Of a stretch of 64,000 nucleotides of DNA, positions 32,901 through 46,800 are shown one piece after another. The notes under the pieces were generated by a model. That model worked only from the letters and a program-made list of their open reading frames with translations. It searched no databases and was not told where the DNA came from. The position numbers and the translations under genes were made by a program. Position 1 is the first letter of the stretch; every line of letters starts with the position of its first letter. Where the stretch lies: assembly GCF_932526225.1 (NCBI RefSeq), contig NC_064046.1:15575408-15639407 (forward strand), read 5' to 3'. This DNA comes from Nematostella vectensis. Taxonomy: Eukaryota > Cnidaria > Anthozoa > Actiniaria > Edwardsiidae.

Positions 32901-34332
32901 GACTAACGTGGCATTGGTGAAGGGAATTGTAATGAAAATTACTTTTAATACTATTGGTATCGTAAACTATCCCAAGAAAAGTCACCATCGGACTGGAGGT
33001 TACATTAGGGAAAAGCTTTAGGGTTACATTCGGGAATTTGTTTTACGAGTGTAACCTCCAAAAGGTTACAATCGATAATTTTTTCCTGAATGTAAATTCC
33101 AAAAAGTAACATTAGGAAAAATAAAACAGTATACTCGGAAAAAAAGGTATATCAATCTATCGAGCGCTATGCTCTATGTTAGAATCTACTTAATCAATTT
33201 ATCCAAGGAATCTAGTTAATTCTTGTGTGCATAAAATATGTACAGGATCCTGAACAAAGCATGAGCACATCAAAGATGCTGAGAGTACATAAAAATGTCC
33301 CTATACCTTCTTTTTATGTCATGACACACCCAGAACAGTATAGTTAAGTATCGATATTTAAAAAAAAAATAAAGAAAAAAAATAGGCTATCAGCGGGAAT
33401 CGAACCCGGGTCGCTGCGTTAGTAGTCAAGTGCCCGCAACGAAAGACTAACGTGGCATTGCTGAAGGGAATTTTAATGAAAATTACTTTTAATACTATTG
33501 GTATCGTAAACTATCCCAAGCAAAGTCACCATCGGACTGGAGGTTACATTCGGGAAAAGCTTCAGGGTTACATTCGGGAATTTGTTTTACGAGTGTAACC
33601 TCCAAAACGTTACAATCGATAAATTTTTTTCCGAATGTAAATTCCAAAAAGTAACATTAGGAAAAATAAAACAGTATACTCGGAAAAAAAGGTATATCAA
33701 TCTATCGAGCGCTATGCTCTATGTTAGAATCTACTTAATCAAGTTATCCAAGGAATCTAGTTAGTTCTTGTGTTCATAAAATATGTACAGGATCCTGAAC
33801 AAAGCATGAGCACATCAAAGATGCTGAGATGACAAAAAAATGTCCCCATACCTTTTTTTTATGTCATGACACACCCAGAACAGTATAATTAAGTATCGAT
33901 ATTTAAAAAAAAAAATAAAGAAAAAAAAATAGGCTATCAGCGGGAATCGAACCCGGGTCGCTGCGTTAATAGTGAAGTGCCCGCAACGAAAGACTAACGT
34001 GGCATTGCTTAAGGGAATTGTAATGAAAATTACTTTTAATACTATTGGTATCGTAAACTATCCCAAGCAAAGTCACCATCGGACTGGAGGTTACATTCGG
34101 GAAAAGCTTCAGGGTTACATTCGGGAATTTGTTTTACGAGTGTAACCTCCAAAAGGTTACAATCGATAAATTTTTTTCCGAATGTAAATTCCAAAAAGTA
34201 ACATTCGGAAAAATAAAACAGTATACTCGGAAAAAAAGGTATATCAATCTATCGAGCGCTATGCTCTATGTTAGAATCTACTTAATCAAGTTATTCAAGG
34301 AATCTAGTTAGTTCTTGTGTGCATAAAATATG
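29971..34332 (+). repeat. Mosaic block with five-unit and two-unit duplications
   Basis: Units start at 29971, 30515, 31060, 31606, 32151, 32697, 33241 and 33786. Units 29971 and 32697 share the rare AACAAAGAAGAAAAATAGG and CTATCCGCGGG variants, 2,726 bp apart. Units 31060, 32151 and 33786 share GAGATGACAAAAAA, CCTTTTTTTTATG, TTAATAGTGAAG and TGCTTAAGG in their left halves. They have three different right halves, so intra-unit recombination or conversion has been active here. Confidence 0.85.
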
Positions 34333-37300
34333 TACAGGATCCTAAACAAAGCATGAGCACATCAAAGATGCTGAGAGTACATAAAAATGTCCCTATACCT
34401 TCTTTTATGTCATGACACACCAAGAACAGTATAATTAAGTATCGATATTTAAAAAAAAAAATAAAGAAAAAAAAATAGGCAATCAGCGGTAATCGAACCC
34501 AGGTCGCTGCGTTAGTAGTCAAGTGCCCGCAACGAAAGACTAACGTGGCATTGCTGAAGGGAATTGCAATGAAAATTACTTTTAATACTATTGGTATCGT
34601 AAACTATCCCAAGCAAAGTCACCATCGGGCTGGAGGTTACATTCGGGAAAAGCTTCAAGGTTACATTCGGGAATTTGTTTTACGAGTGTAACCTCCAAAA
34701 GGTTACAATCGATAGTTTTTTTTTTCGAATGTAAATTCCAAAAAGTAACATTAGGAAAAATAAAACAGTATACTCGGAAAAAAAGGTATATCAATCTATC
34801 GAACGCTATGCTCTATTTTAGAATCTACTTAATCAAGTTATTCAAGGAATCTAGTTAGTTCTTCTGTGCATAAAATATGTACAGGATCCTGAACAAAGCA
34901 TGAGCACATCAAAGACGCTGAGAGTACATAAAAATGTCCCTATACCTTCTTTTTATGTCATGACACACCAAGAACAGTATTATTAAGTATCGATATTTAA
35001 AAAAAAATAAAGAAAAAAAAAATAGGCTATCAGCGGGAATCGAACCCACGTCGCTGCGTTAGTAGTCAAGTGCCCGCAACGAAAGACTAACGTGGCATTG
35101 CTGAAGGTAATTGTAATGAAAATTACTTTTAATACTATTGGTATCGTAAACTATCCCAAGCAAAGTCACCATAGGACTGGAGGTTACATTCGGGAAAAGC
35201 TTCAGGGTTACATTCGGGAATTTGTTTTACGAGTGTAACCTCCAAACGGTTACAATCGATAATTTTTTTTCCGAATGTAAATTCCAAAAAGTAACATTAG
35301 GAAAAATAAAACAGTATACTCGGAAAAAAAGGTATATCAATCTATAGAGCGCTATGCTCTATCTTAAAATCTACTTAATCAAGTTATCCAAGGAATCTAG
35401 TTAGTTCTTGTGTGCATAAAATATGTACAGGATCCTGAACAAAGCATGAGCACATCAAAGATGCTGAGAGTACATAAAAATGTCCCTATACCTTCTTTTT
35501 ATGTCATGACACACCAAGAACAGTATTATTAAGTATCGATATTTAAAAAAAAATAAAGAAAAAAAAATAGGCTATCAGCGGGAATCGAACCCACGTCGCT
35601 GCGTTAGTAGTCAAGTGCCCGCAACGAAAGACTAACGTGGCATTGCTGAAGGGAATTGTAATGAAAATTACTTTTAATACTATTGGTATCGTAAACTATC
35701 CCAAGCAAAGTCACCATCGGACTGGAGGTTACATTCGGGAAAAGCTTCAGGGTTACATTCGGGAATTTGTTTCACGAGTGTAACCTCCAAACGGTTACAA
35801 TCGATAATTTTTTTTCCGAATGTAAATTCCAAAAAGTAACATTAGGAAAAATAAAACATTATACTCGGAAAAAAAGGTATATCAATCTATCGAGCGCTAT
35901 GCTCTATCTTAAAATCTACTTAATCAAGTTATCCAAGGAATCTAGTTAGTTCTTGTGTGCATAAAATATGTACAGGATCCTGAACAAAGCATGAGCACAT
36001 CAAAGATGCTGAGAGTACATAAAAATGTCCCTATACCTTCTTTTTATGTCATGACACACCAAGAACAGTATAATTAAGTATCGATATTTAAAAAAAAAAA
36101 TAAAGAAAACAAAATAGGCTATCAGCGGGAATCGAACCCAGGTCGCTGCGTTAGTAGTCAAGTGCCCGCAACGAAAGACTAACGTGGCATTGCTGAAGGG
36201 AATTGCAATGAAAATTATTTTTAATACTATTGGTATCGTAAACTATCCCAAACAAAGTCACCATCGGGCTGGAGGTTACATTCGGGAAAAGCTTCAGGGT
36301 TACATTCGGGAATTTGTTTTACGAGTGTAACCTCCAAAAGGTTACAATCGATAGTTTTTTTTTCGAATGTAAATTCCAAAAAGTAACATTAGGAAAAATA
36401 AAACAGTATACTCGGAAAAAAAGGTATATCAATCTATCGAGCGCTATGCTCTATGTTAGAATCTACTTAATCAAGTTATCCAAGGAATCTAGTTAGTTCT
36501 TGTGTGCATAAAATGTGTACAGGATCCTGAACAAAGCATGAGCACATCAAATATGCTGAGAGTACATAAAAATGTCCCTATACCTTCTTTTTATGTCATG
36601 ACACACCAAGAACAGTATAATTAAGTATCGATATTTTAAAAAAAAATAAAGAACAAAAAATAGGCTATCAGCGGGAATCGAACCCGGGTCGCTGCGTTAG
36701 TAGTCAAGTGCCCGCAACGAAAGACTAACGTGGCATTGCTGAAGGGAATTGCAATGAAAATTATTTTTAATACTATTGGTATCGTAAACTATCCCAAACA
36801 AAGTCACCATCGGGCTGGAGGTTACATTCGGGAAAAGCTTCAGGGTTACATTCGGGAATTTGTTTTACGAGTGTAACCTCCAAAACGTTACAATCGATAG
36901 TTTTTTTTTCGAATGTAAATTCCAAAAAGTAACATTAGGAAAAATAAAACAGTATACTCGGAAAAAAAGGTATATCAATCTATCGAGCGCTATGCTCTAT
37001 GTTAGAATCTACTTAATCAAGTTATCCAAGGAATCTAGTTAGTTCTTGTGTGCATAAAATGTGTACAGGATCCTGAACAAAGCATGAGCACATCAAATAT
37101 GCTGAGAGTACATAAAAATGTCCCTATACCTTCTTTTTATGTCATGACACACCAAGAACAGTATAATTAAGTGTCGATATTTAAAAAAAAAAAATTAAGA
37201 AAAAAAAAACTATCAGCGGGAATCGAACCCGGGTCGCTGCGTTAGTAGTCAAGTGCCCGCAACGAAAGACTACAAGGCATTGCTGAAGGGAATTGTAATG

Positions 37301-37606
37301 AAAATTACTTTTAATACTATTGGTATCGTAAACTATCCCAAGCAAAGTCACCATCGGACTGGAGGTTACATTCGGGAAAAGCTTCAGGGTTACATTCGGG
37401 AATTTGTTTTACGAGTGTAACCTCCAAAAGGTTACAATCGATAATTTTTTTTCCGAATGTAAATTCCAAAAAGTAACATTAGGAAAAATAAAACAGTATA
37501 CTCGGAAAAAAGGTATATCAATCTATCGAGCGCTGTGCTCTATGTTAGAATCTACTTAATCAAGTTATCCAAGGAATCTAGTTAGTTTTTGTGTGCATAA
37601 AATATG
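34333..37606 (+). repeat. Units 64-69, CGGGCTGG and CCCACG classes
   Basis: Units start at 34333, 34880, 35426, 35971, 36518 and 37064. Units 34880 and 35426 are neighbours sharing GTATTATTAAG, CCCACGTCGC and the AAACGGTTAC core. Units 35971 and 36518 share ATTATTTTTAATAC, CCCAAACAAAG and CGGGCTGG. Units 36518 and 37064 share AAAATGTGTACAGG and CATCAAATATG. Adjacent near-identical units suggest recent one-unit duplications. Confidence 0.75.
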
Positions 37607-40600
37607 TACAGGATCCTGAACAAAGCATGAGCACATCAAAGATGCTGAGAGTACATAAAAATGTCCCTATACCTTCTTTTTATGTCATGACACACCAAGA
37701 ACAGTATAATTAAGTATCGATATTTAAAAAAAAAATAAAGAAAAAAAAATAGGCTATCAGCGGGAATCGAACCCAGGTCGCTGCGTTAGTAGTCAAGTGC
37801 CCGCAACGAAAGACTAACGTGGCATTGCTGAAGGGAATTGTAATGAAAATTACTTTTAATACTATTGGTATCGTAAACTATCCCAAGAAAAGTCACCATC
37901 GGACTGGAGGTTACATTAGTGAAAAGCTTTAGGGTTACATTCGGGAATTTGTTTTACGAGTGTAACCTCCAAAAGGTTACAATCGATAATTTTTTCCTGA
38001 ATGTAAATTCCAAAAAGTAACATTAGGAAAAATAAAACAGTATACTCGGAAAAAAAGGTATATCAATCTATCGAGCGCTATGCTCTATGTTAGAATCTAC
38101 TTAATCAATTTATCCAAGGAATCTAGTTAATTCTTGTGTGCATAAAATATGTACAGGATCCTGAACAAAGCATGAGCACATCAAAGATGCTGAGAGTACA
38201 TAAAAATGTCCCTATACCTTCTTTTTATGTCATGACACACCAAGAACAGTATAATTAAGTATCGATATTTAAAAAAAAAATAAAGAAAAAAAAATTGGCT
38301 ATCTGCGGGAATCGAACCCGGGTAGCTGCGTTAGTAGTCAAGTGCCCGCAACGAAAGACTAACGTGGCATTGCTGAAGGGAATTGTAATGAAAATTACTT
38401 TTAATACTATTGGTATCGTAAATTATCCCAAGCAAAGTCACCATCGGACTGGAGGTTACATTCGGGAAAAGCTTCAGGGTTACATTCGGGAATTTGTTTT
38501 ACGAGTGTAACCTCCAAAAGGTTACAATCGATAATTTTTTATCCGAATGTAAATTCCAAAAAGTAACATTAGGAAAAATAAAACAGTATACTCGGAAAAA
38601 AAGGTATATCAATCTATCGAGCGCTATGCTCTATGTTAGAATCTACTTAATCAAGTTATTCAAGGAATCTAGTTAGTTCTTGTGTGCATAAAATATGTAC
38701 AGGATCCTGAACAAAGCATGAGCACATCAAAGATGCTGAGAGTACATAAAAATGTCAGTATACCTTCTTTTTATGTCATGACACACCCAGAACAGTATAG
38801 TTAAGTATCGATATTTAAAAAAAAATAAAGAAATAAAATAGGCTATCAGCGGGAATCGAACCCGGGTCGCTGCGTTAGTAGTCAAGTGCCCGCAACGAAA
38901 GACTAACGTGGCATTGCTGAAGGGAATTTTAATGAAAATTACTTTTAATACTATTGGTATCGTAAACTATCCCAAGCAAAGTCACCATCGGACTGGAGGT
39001 TACATTCGGGAAAAGCTTCAGGGTTACATTATGGAATTTGTTTTACGAGTGTAACCTCCAAAATTTACAATCGATAAATTTTTTTCCGAATGTAAATTCC
39101 AAAAAAAAACATTAGGAAAAATAAAACAGTATACTCGGAAAAAAGGTATATCAATCTATCGAGCGCTATGCTCTATGTTAGAATCTACTTAATCAAGTTA
39201 TCCAAGGAATCTAGTTAGTTCTTGTGTTCATAAAATATGTACAGGATCCTGAACAAAGCATGAGCACATCAAAGATGCTGAGAGTACAAAAAAATGTCCC
39301 CATACCTTCTTTTTATGTCATGACACACCCATAACAGTATAATGAAGTATCGATATTTAAAAAAAAATAAAGAAAAAAAAAATAGGCTATCAGCGGGAAT
39401 CGAACCCGGGTCGCTGCGTTAGTAGTCAAGTGCCCGCAACGAAAGACTAACGTGGCATTGCTGAAGGGAATTGTAATGAAAATTACTTTTAATACTATTG
39501 GTATCGTAAACTATCCCAAGCAAAGTCACCATCGGACTGGAGGTTACATTCGGGAAAAGCTTCAGGGTTACATTCGGGAATTTGTTTTACGAGTGTAACC
39601 TCCAAAAGGTTACAATCGATAAATTTTTTTCCGAATGTAAATTCCAAAAAGTAACATTCGGAAAAATAAAACAGTATACTCGGAAAAAAAGGTATATCAA
39701 TCTATCGAGCGCTATGCTCTATGTTAGAATCTACTTAATCAAGTTATTCAAGGAATCTAGTTAGTTCTTGTGTGCATAAAATATGTACAGGATCCTGAAC
39801 AAAGCATGAGCACATCAAAGATGCTGAGAGTACATAAAAATGTCCCTATACCTTCTTTTTATGTCATGACACACCAAGAACAGTATAATTAAGTGTCGAT
39901 ATTTAAAAAAAAAATTAAGAAAAAAAATAGGCTATCAGCGGGAATCGAACCCGGGTCGCTGCGTTAGTAGTCAAGTGCCCGCAACGAAAGACTACAAAGC
40001 ATTGCTGAAGGGAATTGTAATGAAAATTACTTTTAATACTATTGGTATCGTAAACTATCCCAAGCAAAGTCACCATCGGACTGGAGGTTACATTCGGGAA
40101 AAGCTTCAGGGTTACATTCGGGAATTTGTTTTACGAGTGTAACCTCCAAAAGGTTACAATCGATAATTTTTTTTCCGAATATAAATTCCAAAAAGTAACA
40201 TTAGGAAAAATAAAACAGTATACTCGGAAAAAAGGTATATCAATCTATCGAGCGCTGTGCTCTATGTTAGAATATACTTAATCAAGTTATCCAAGGAATC
40301 TAGTTAGTTCTTGTGTGCATAAAATATGTACATGATCCTGAACAAAGCATGAGCACATCAAAGATGCTGAGAGTACATAAAAATGTCCCTATACCTTCTT
40401 TTTATGTCATGACACACCAAGAACAGTATAATTAAGTATCGATATTTAAAAAAAAAAATAAAGAAAAAAAATAGGCTATCAGCGGGAATCGAACCCAGGT
40501 CGCTGCGTTAGTAGTCAAGTGCCCGCAACAAAAGACTAACGTGGCATTGCTGAAGGGAATTGTAATGAAAATTACTTTTAATACTATTGGTATCGTAAAC

Positions 40601-40873
40601 TATCCCAAGAAAAGTCACCATCGGACTGGAGGTTACATTAGGGAAAAGCTTTAGGGTTACATTCGGGAATTTGTTTTACGAGTGTAACCTCCAAAAGGTT
40701 ACAATCGATATTTTTTTCCTGAATGTAAATTCCAAAAAGTAACATTAGGAAAAATAAAACAGTATACTCGGAAAAAAAGGTATATCAATCTATCGAGCGC
40801 TATGCTCTATGTTAGAATCTACTTAATCAATTTATCCAAGGAATCTAGTTAATTCTTGTGTGCATAAAATATG
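37607..40873 (+). repeat. Units 70-75, best example of a five-unit ordered series
   Basis: Units start at 37607, 38152, 38698, 39240, 39786 and 40329. The class order is CCCAGG/AAGAAAAG, GGGTAGCTGCG, GTCAGTATACC/TTTTAATG, CCCCATACC/ACATTCGG, GTGTCGAT, then CCCAGG/AAGAAAAG again. Similar orders, with losses, occur at 11449-14171 and 29971 onward, which suggests a decayed ancestral five-unit repeat of about 2.73 kb. Small lesions: AAAATTTACAATCG and AAAAAAAAACATTAGG near 39060-39110. Confidence 0.65.
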
Positions 40874-43836
40874 TACAGGATCCTGAACAAAGCATGAGCA
40901 CATCAAAGATGCTGAGAGTACATAAAAATGTCCCTATACCTTCTTTTTATGTCATGACACACCAAGAACAGTATAATTAAGTATCGATATTTAAAAAAAA
41001 AATAAAGAAAAAAAAAATAGGCTATCAGCGGGAATCGAACCCGGGTAGCTGCGTTAGTAGTCAAGTGCCCGCAACGAAAGACTAACGTGGCATTGCTGAA
41101 GGAAATTGTAATGAAAATTACTTTTAATACTATTGGTATCGTAAATTATCCCAAGCAAAGTCACCATCGGACTGGAGGTTACATTCGGGAAAAGCTTCAG
41201 GGTTACATTCGGGAATTTGTTTTACGAGTGTAACCTCCAAAAGGTTACAATCGATAATTTTTTATCCGAATGTAAATTCCAAAAAGTAACATTAGGAAAA
41301 ATAAAACAGTATACTCGGAAAAAAAGGTATATCAATCTATCGAGCGCTATGCTCTATGTTAGAATCTACTTAATCAAGTTATTCAAGGAATCTAGTTAGT
41401 TCTTGTGTGCATAAAATATGTACAGGATCCTGAACAAAGCATGAGCACATCAAAGATGCTGAGAGTACATAAAAATGTCAGTATACCTTCTTTTTATGTC
41501 ATGACACACCCAGAACAGTATAGTAAAGTATCGATATTTAAAAAAAAAATAAAGAAAAAAAAAAAAAGCTATCAGCGGGAATCGAACCCGGGTCGCTGCG
41601 TTAGTAGTCAAGTGCCCGCAACGAAAGACTAACGTGGCATTGCTGAAGGGAATTTTAATGAAAATTACTTTTAATACTATTGGTATCGTAAACTATCCCA
41701 AGCAAAGTCACCATCGGACTGGAGGTTACATTCGGGAAAAGCTTCAGGGTTACATTCGGGAATTTGTTTTACGAGTGTAACCTCCAAAAGGTTACAATCG
41801 ATAATTTTTTTTCCGAATGTAAATTCCAAAAAGTAACATTAGGAAAAATAAAACAGTATACTCGGAAAAAAAGGTATATCAATCTATCGAGCGCTATGCT
41901 CTATGTTAAAATCTACTTAATCAATTTATCCAAGGAATCTAGTTAATTCTTGTGTGCATAAAATATGTACAGGATCCTGAACAAAGCATGAGCACATCAA
42001 AGATGCTGAGAGTACATAAAAATGTCCCTATACCTTCTTTTTATGTCATGACACACCAAGAACAGTATAATTAAGTATCGATATTTAAAAAAAAAATAAA
42101 TAAAAAAAAATAGGCTATCAGCGGGAATCGAACCCGGGTAGCTGCGTTAGTAGTCAAGTGCCCGCAACGAAAGACTAACGTGGCATTGCTGAAGGGAATT
42201 GTAATGAAAATTACTTTTAATACTATTGGTATCGTAAATTATCCCAAGCAAAGTCACCATCGGACTGGAGGTTACATTCGGGAAAAGCTTCAGGGTTACA
42301 TTCGGGAATTTGTTTTACGAGTGTAACCTCCAAAAGGTTACAATCGATAATTTTTTATCCGAATGTAAATTCCAAAAAGTAACATTAGGAAAAATAAAAC
42401 AGTATACTCGGAAAAAAAGGTATATCAATCTATCGAGCGCTATGCTCTATGTTAGAATCTACTTAATCAAGTTATTCAAGGAATCTAGTTAGTTCTTGTG
42501 TGCATAAAATATGTACAGGATCCTGAACAAAGCATGAGCACATCAAAGACGCTGGGAGTACATAAAAATGTCAGTATACCTTCTTTTTATGTCATGACAC
42601 ACCCAGAACAGTATAGTTAAGTATCGATATTTAAAAAAAAAATAAAGAAAAAAAATAGGCTATCAGCGGGAATCGAACCCGGGTCGCTGCGTTAGTAGTC
42701 AAGTGCCCGCAACGAAAGACTAACGTGGCATTGCTGAAGGGAATTTTAATGAAAATTACTTTTAATACTATTGGTATCGTAAACTATCCCAAGCAAAGTC
42801 ACCATCGGACTGGAGGTTACATTCGGGAAAAGCTTCAGGGTTACATTCGGGAATTTGTTTTACGAGTGTAACCTCCAAAACGTTACAATCGATAAATTTT
42901 TTTCCGAATGTAAATTCCAAAAAGTAACATTAGGAAAAATAAAACAGTATACTCGGAAAAAAAGGTATATCAATCTATCGAGCGCTATGCTCTATGTTAG
43001 AATCTACTTAATCAAGTTATCCAAGGAATCTAGTTAGTTCTTGTGTTCATAAAATATGTACAGGATCCTGAACAAAGCATGAGCACATCAAAGATGCTGA
43101 GAGTACAAAAAAATGTCCCCATACCTTCTTTTTATGTCATGACACACCCAGAACAGTATAATTAAGTATCGATAATTAAAAAAAAAATAAAGAAAAAAAA
43201 TAGGCTATCAGCGGGAATCGAACCCGGGTCGCTGCGTTAGTAGTGAAGTGCCCGCAACGAAAGACTAACGTGGCATTGCTGACGGGAATTGTAATGAAAA
43301 TTACTTTTAATACTATTGGTATCGTAAACTATCCCAAGCAAAGTCACCATCGGACTGGAGGTTACATTCGGGAAAAGCTTCAGGGTTACATTCGGGAATT
43401 TGTTTTACGAGTGTAACCTCCAAAAGGTTACAATCGATAAATTTTTTTCCGAATGTAAATTCCAAAAAGTAACATTCGGAAAAATAAAACAGTATACTCG
43501 GAAAAAAAGGTATATCAATCTATCGAGCGCTATGCTCTATTTTAGAATCTACTTAATCAAGTTATTCAAGGAATCTAGTTAGTTCTTGTGTGCATAAAAT
43601 ATGTACATGATCCTGAACAAAGCATGAGCACATCAAAGACGCTGAGAGTACATAAAAATGTCCCTATACCTTCTTCTTATGTCATGACACACCAAGAACA
43701 GTATTATTAAGTATCGATATTTAAAAAAAAAATAAAGAAAAAAAAATAGGCTATCAGCGGGAATCGAACCCACGTCGCTGCGTTAGTAGTCAAGTGCCCG
43801 CAACGAAAGACTAACGTGGCATTGCTGAAGGGAATT
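40874..43836 (+). repeat. Segmental copy B (units 76-81) of the window start
   Basis: Units start at 40874, 41421, 41968, 42514, 43059 and 43604. Each aligns with the unit 40,873-40,876 bp upstream and shares its private variants. Differences are small, for example TATAGTAAAG near 41521, a longer A-tract with loss of TAGG near 41560, CTGACGGGAATT near 43281 and TTCTTCTTATG near 43675. After 43836 the sequence switches to the TTTTAATG and AAACGTTAC class. Confidence 0.85.
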
Positions 43837-46800
43837 TTAATGAAAATTACTTTTAATACTATTGGTATCGTAAACTATCCCAAGCAAAGTCACCATCGGA
43901 CTGGAGGTTACATTCGGGAAAAGCTTCAGGGTTACATTCGGGAATTTGTTTTACGAGTGTAACCTCCAAAACGTTACAATCGATAAATTTTTTTCCGAAT
44001 GTAAATTCCAAAAAGTAACATTAGGAAAAATAAAACAGTATACTCGGAAAAAAAGGTATATCAATCTATCGAGCGCTATGCTCTATGTTAGAATCTACTT
44101 AATCAAGTTATTCAAGGAATCTAGTTAGTTCTTGTGTGCATAAAATATGTACAGGATCCTGAACAAAGCATGAGCACATCAAAGATGCTGAGAGTACATA
44201 AAAATGTCAGTATACCTTCTTTTAATGTCATGACACACCCAGAACAGTATAGTTAAGTATCGATATCTAAAAAAAAAAATAAAGAAAAAAAATAGGCTAT
44301 CAGCGGGAATCGAACCCGGGTCGCTGCGTTAGTAGTCAAGTGCCCGCAACGAAAGACTAACGTGGCATTGCTGAAGGGAATTTTAATGAAAATTACTTTT
44401 AATACTATTGGTATCGTAAACTATCCCAAGCAAAGTCACCATCGGACTGGAGGTTACATTCGGGAAAAGCTTCAGGGTTACATTCGGGAATTTGTTTTAC
44501 GAGTGTAACCTCCAAAACGTTACAATCGATAATTTTTTTTCCGAATGTAAATTCCAAAAAGTAACATTAGGAAAAATAAAACAGTATACTCGGAAAAAAA
44601 GGTATATCAATCTATCGATCGCTATGCTCTATGTTAGAATCTACTTAATCAAGTTATCCAAGGAATCTAGTTAGTTCTTGTGTTCATAAAATATGTACAG
44701 GATCCTGAACAAAGCATGAGCACATCAAAGATGCTGAGAGTACAAAAAAATGTCCCCATACCTTCTTTTTATGTCATGACACACCAAGAACAGTATAATT
44801 AAGTATCGATATTTAAAAAAAAAAAATAAAGAAAAAAAAATAGGCTATCAGCGGGAATCGAACCCAGGTCGCTGCGTTAGTAGTCAAGTGCCCGCAACGA
44901 AAGACTAACGTGGCATTGCTGAAGGGAATTGCAATGAAAATTACTTTTAATACTATTGGTATCGTAAACTATCCCAAGCAAAGTCACCATCGGGCTGGAG
45001 GTTACATTCGGGAAAAGCTTCAAGGTTACATTCGGGAATTTGTTTTACGAGTGTAACCTCCAAAAGGTTACAATCGATAGTTTTTTTTTTCGAATGTAAA
45101 TTCCAAAAAGTAACATTAGGAAAAATAAAACAGTATACTCGGAAAAAAAGGTATATCAATCTATCGAGCGCTATGCTCTATCTTAAAATCTACTTAATCA
45201 AGTTATCCAAGGAATCTAGTTAGTTCTTGTGTGCATAAAATATGTACAGGATCCTGAACAAAGCATGAGCACATCAAAGATGCTGAGAGTACATAAAAAT
45301 GTCCCTATACCTTCTTTTTATGTCGTGACACACCAAGAACAGTATAATTAAGTATCGATATTTAAAAAAAAAATTAAGAAAAAAAAATAGGCTATCAGCG
45401 GGAATCGAACCCGGGTCGCTGCGTTAGTAGTCAAGTGCCCGCAACGAAAGGCTACAAGGCATTGCTGAAGAAAATAGTAATGAAAATTACTTTTAATACT
45501 ATTGGTATCGTAAGCTATCCCAAGCAAAGTCACCATCGGACTGGAGGTTACATTCGGGAAAAGCTTCAGGGTTACATTCGGGAATTTGTTTTACGAGTGT
45601 AACCTCCAAAAGGTTACAATCGATAATTTTTTTTCCGAATGTAAATTCCAAAAAGTAACATTAGGAAGAATAAAACAGTATACTCGGAAAAAAAAGGTAT
45701 ATCAATCTATCGAGCGCTATGCTCTATGTTAGAATCTACTTAATCAAGTTATCCAAGGAATCTAGTTAGTTCTTGTGTGCATAAAATATGTACATGATCC
45801 TGAACAAAGCATGAGCACATCAAAGATGCTGAGAGTACATAAAAATGTCCCTATACCTTCTTTTTATGTCATGACACACCAAGAACAGTATAATTAAGTA
45901 TCGATATTTAAAAAAAAAAAATAAAGAAAAAAAAATAGGCTATCAGCGGGAATCGAACCCAGGTCGCTGCGTTAGTAGTCAAGTGCCCGCAACGAAAGAC
46001 TAACGTGGCATTGCTGAAGGGAATTGAAATGAAAATTACTTTTAATACTATTGGTATCGTAAACTATCCCAAGAAAAGTCAACATCGGACTGGAGGTTAC
46101 ATTAGGGAAAAGCTTTAGGGTTACATTCGGGAATTTGTTTTACGAGTGTAACCTCCAAAAGGTTACAATCGATAATTTTTTCCTGAATGTAAATTCCAAA
46201 AAGTAACATTAGGAAAAATAAAACAGTATACTCGGAAAAAAAGGTATATCAATCTATCGAGCGCTATGCTCTATCTTAGAATCTACTTAATCAATTTATC
46301 CAAGGAATCTAGTTAATTCTTGTGTGCATAAAATATGTACAGGATCCTGAACAAAGCATGAGCACATCAAAGATGCTGAGAGTACATAAAAATGTCCCTA
46401 TACCTTCTTTTTATGTCATGACACACCAAGAACAGTATAGTTAAGTATCGATATCTAAACAAAAAATAAAGAAAAAAAATAGGCTATCAGCGGGAATCGA
46501 ACCCGGGTCGCTGCGTTAGTAGTCAAGTGCCCGCAACGAAAGACTAACGTGGCATTGCTGAAGGGAATTGCAATGAAAATTACTTTTAATACTATTGGTA
46601 TCGTAAATTATCCCAAGCAAAGTCACCATCGGACTGGAGGTTACATTCGGGAAAAGCTTTAGGGTTACATTCGGGAATTTGTTTTACGAGTGTAACCTCC
46701 AAAACGTTACAATCGATAAATTTTTTTCCGAATGTAAATTCCAAAAAGTAACATTAGGAAAAATAAAACAGTATACTCGGAAAAAAAGGTATATCAATCT

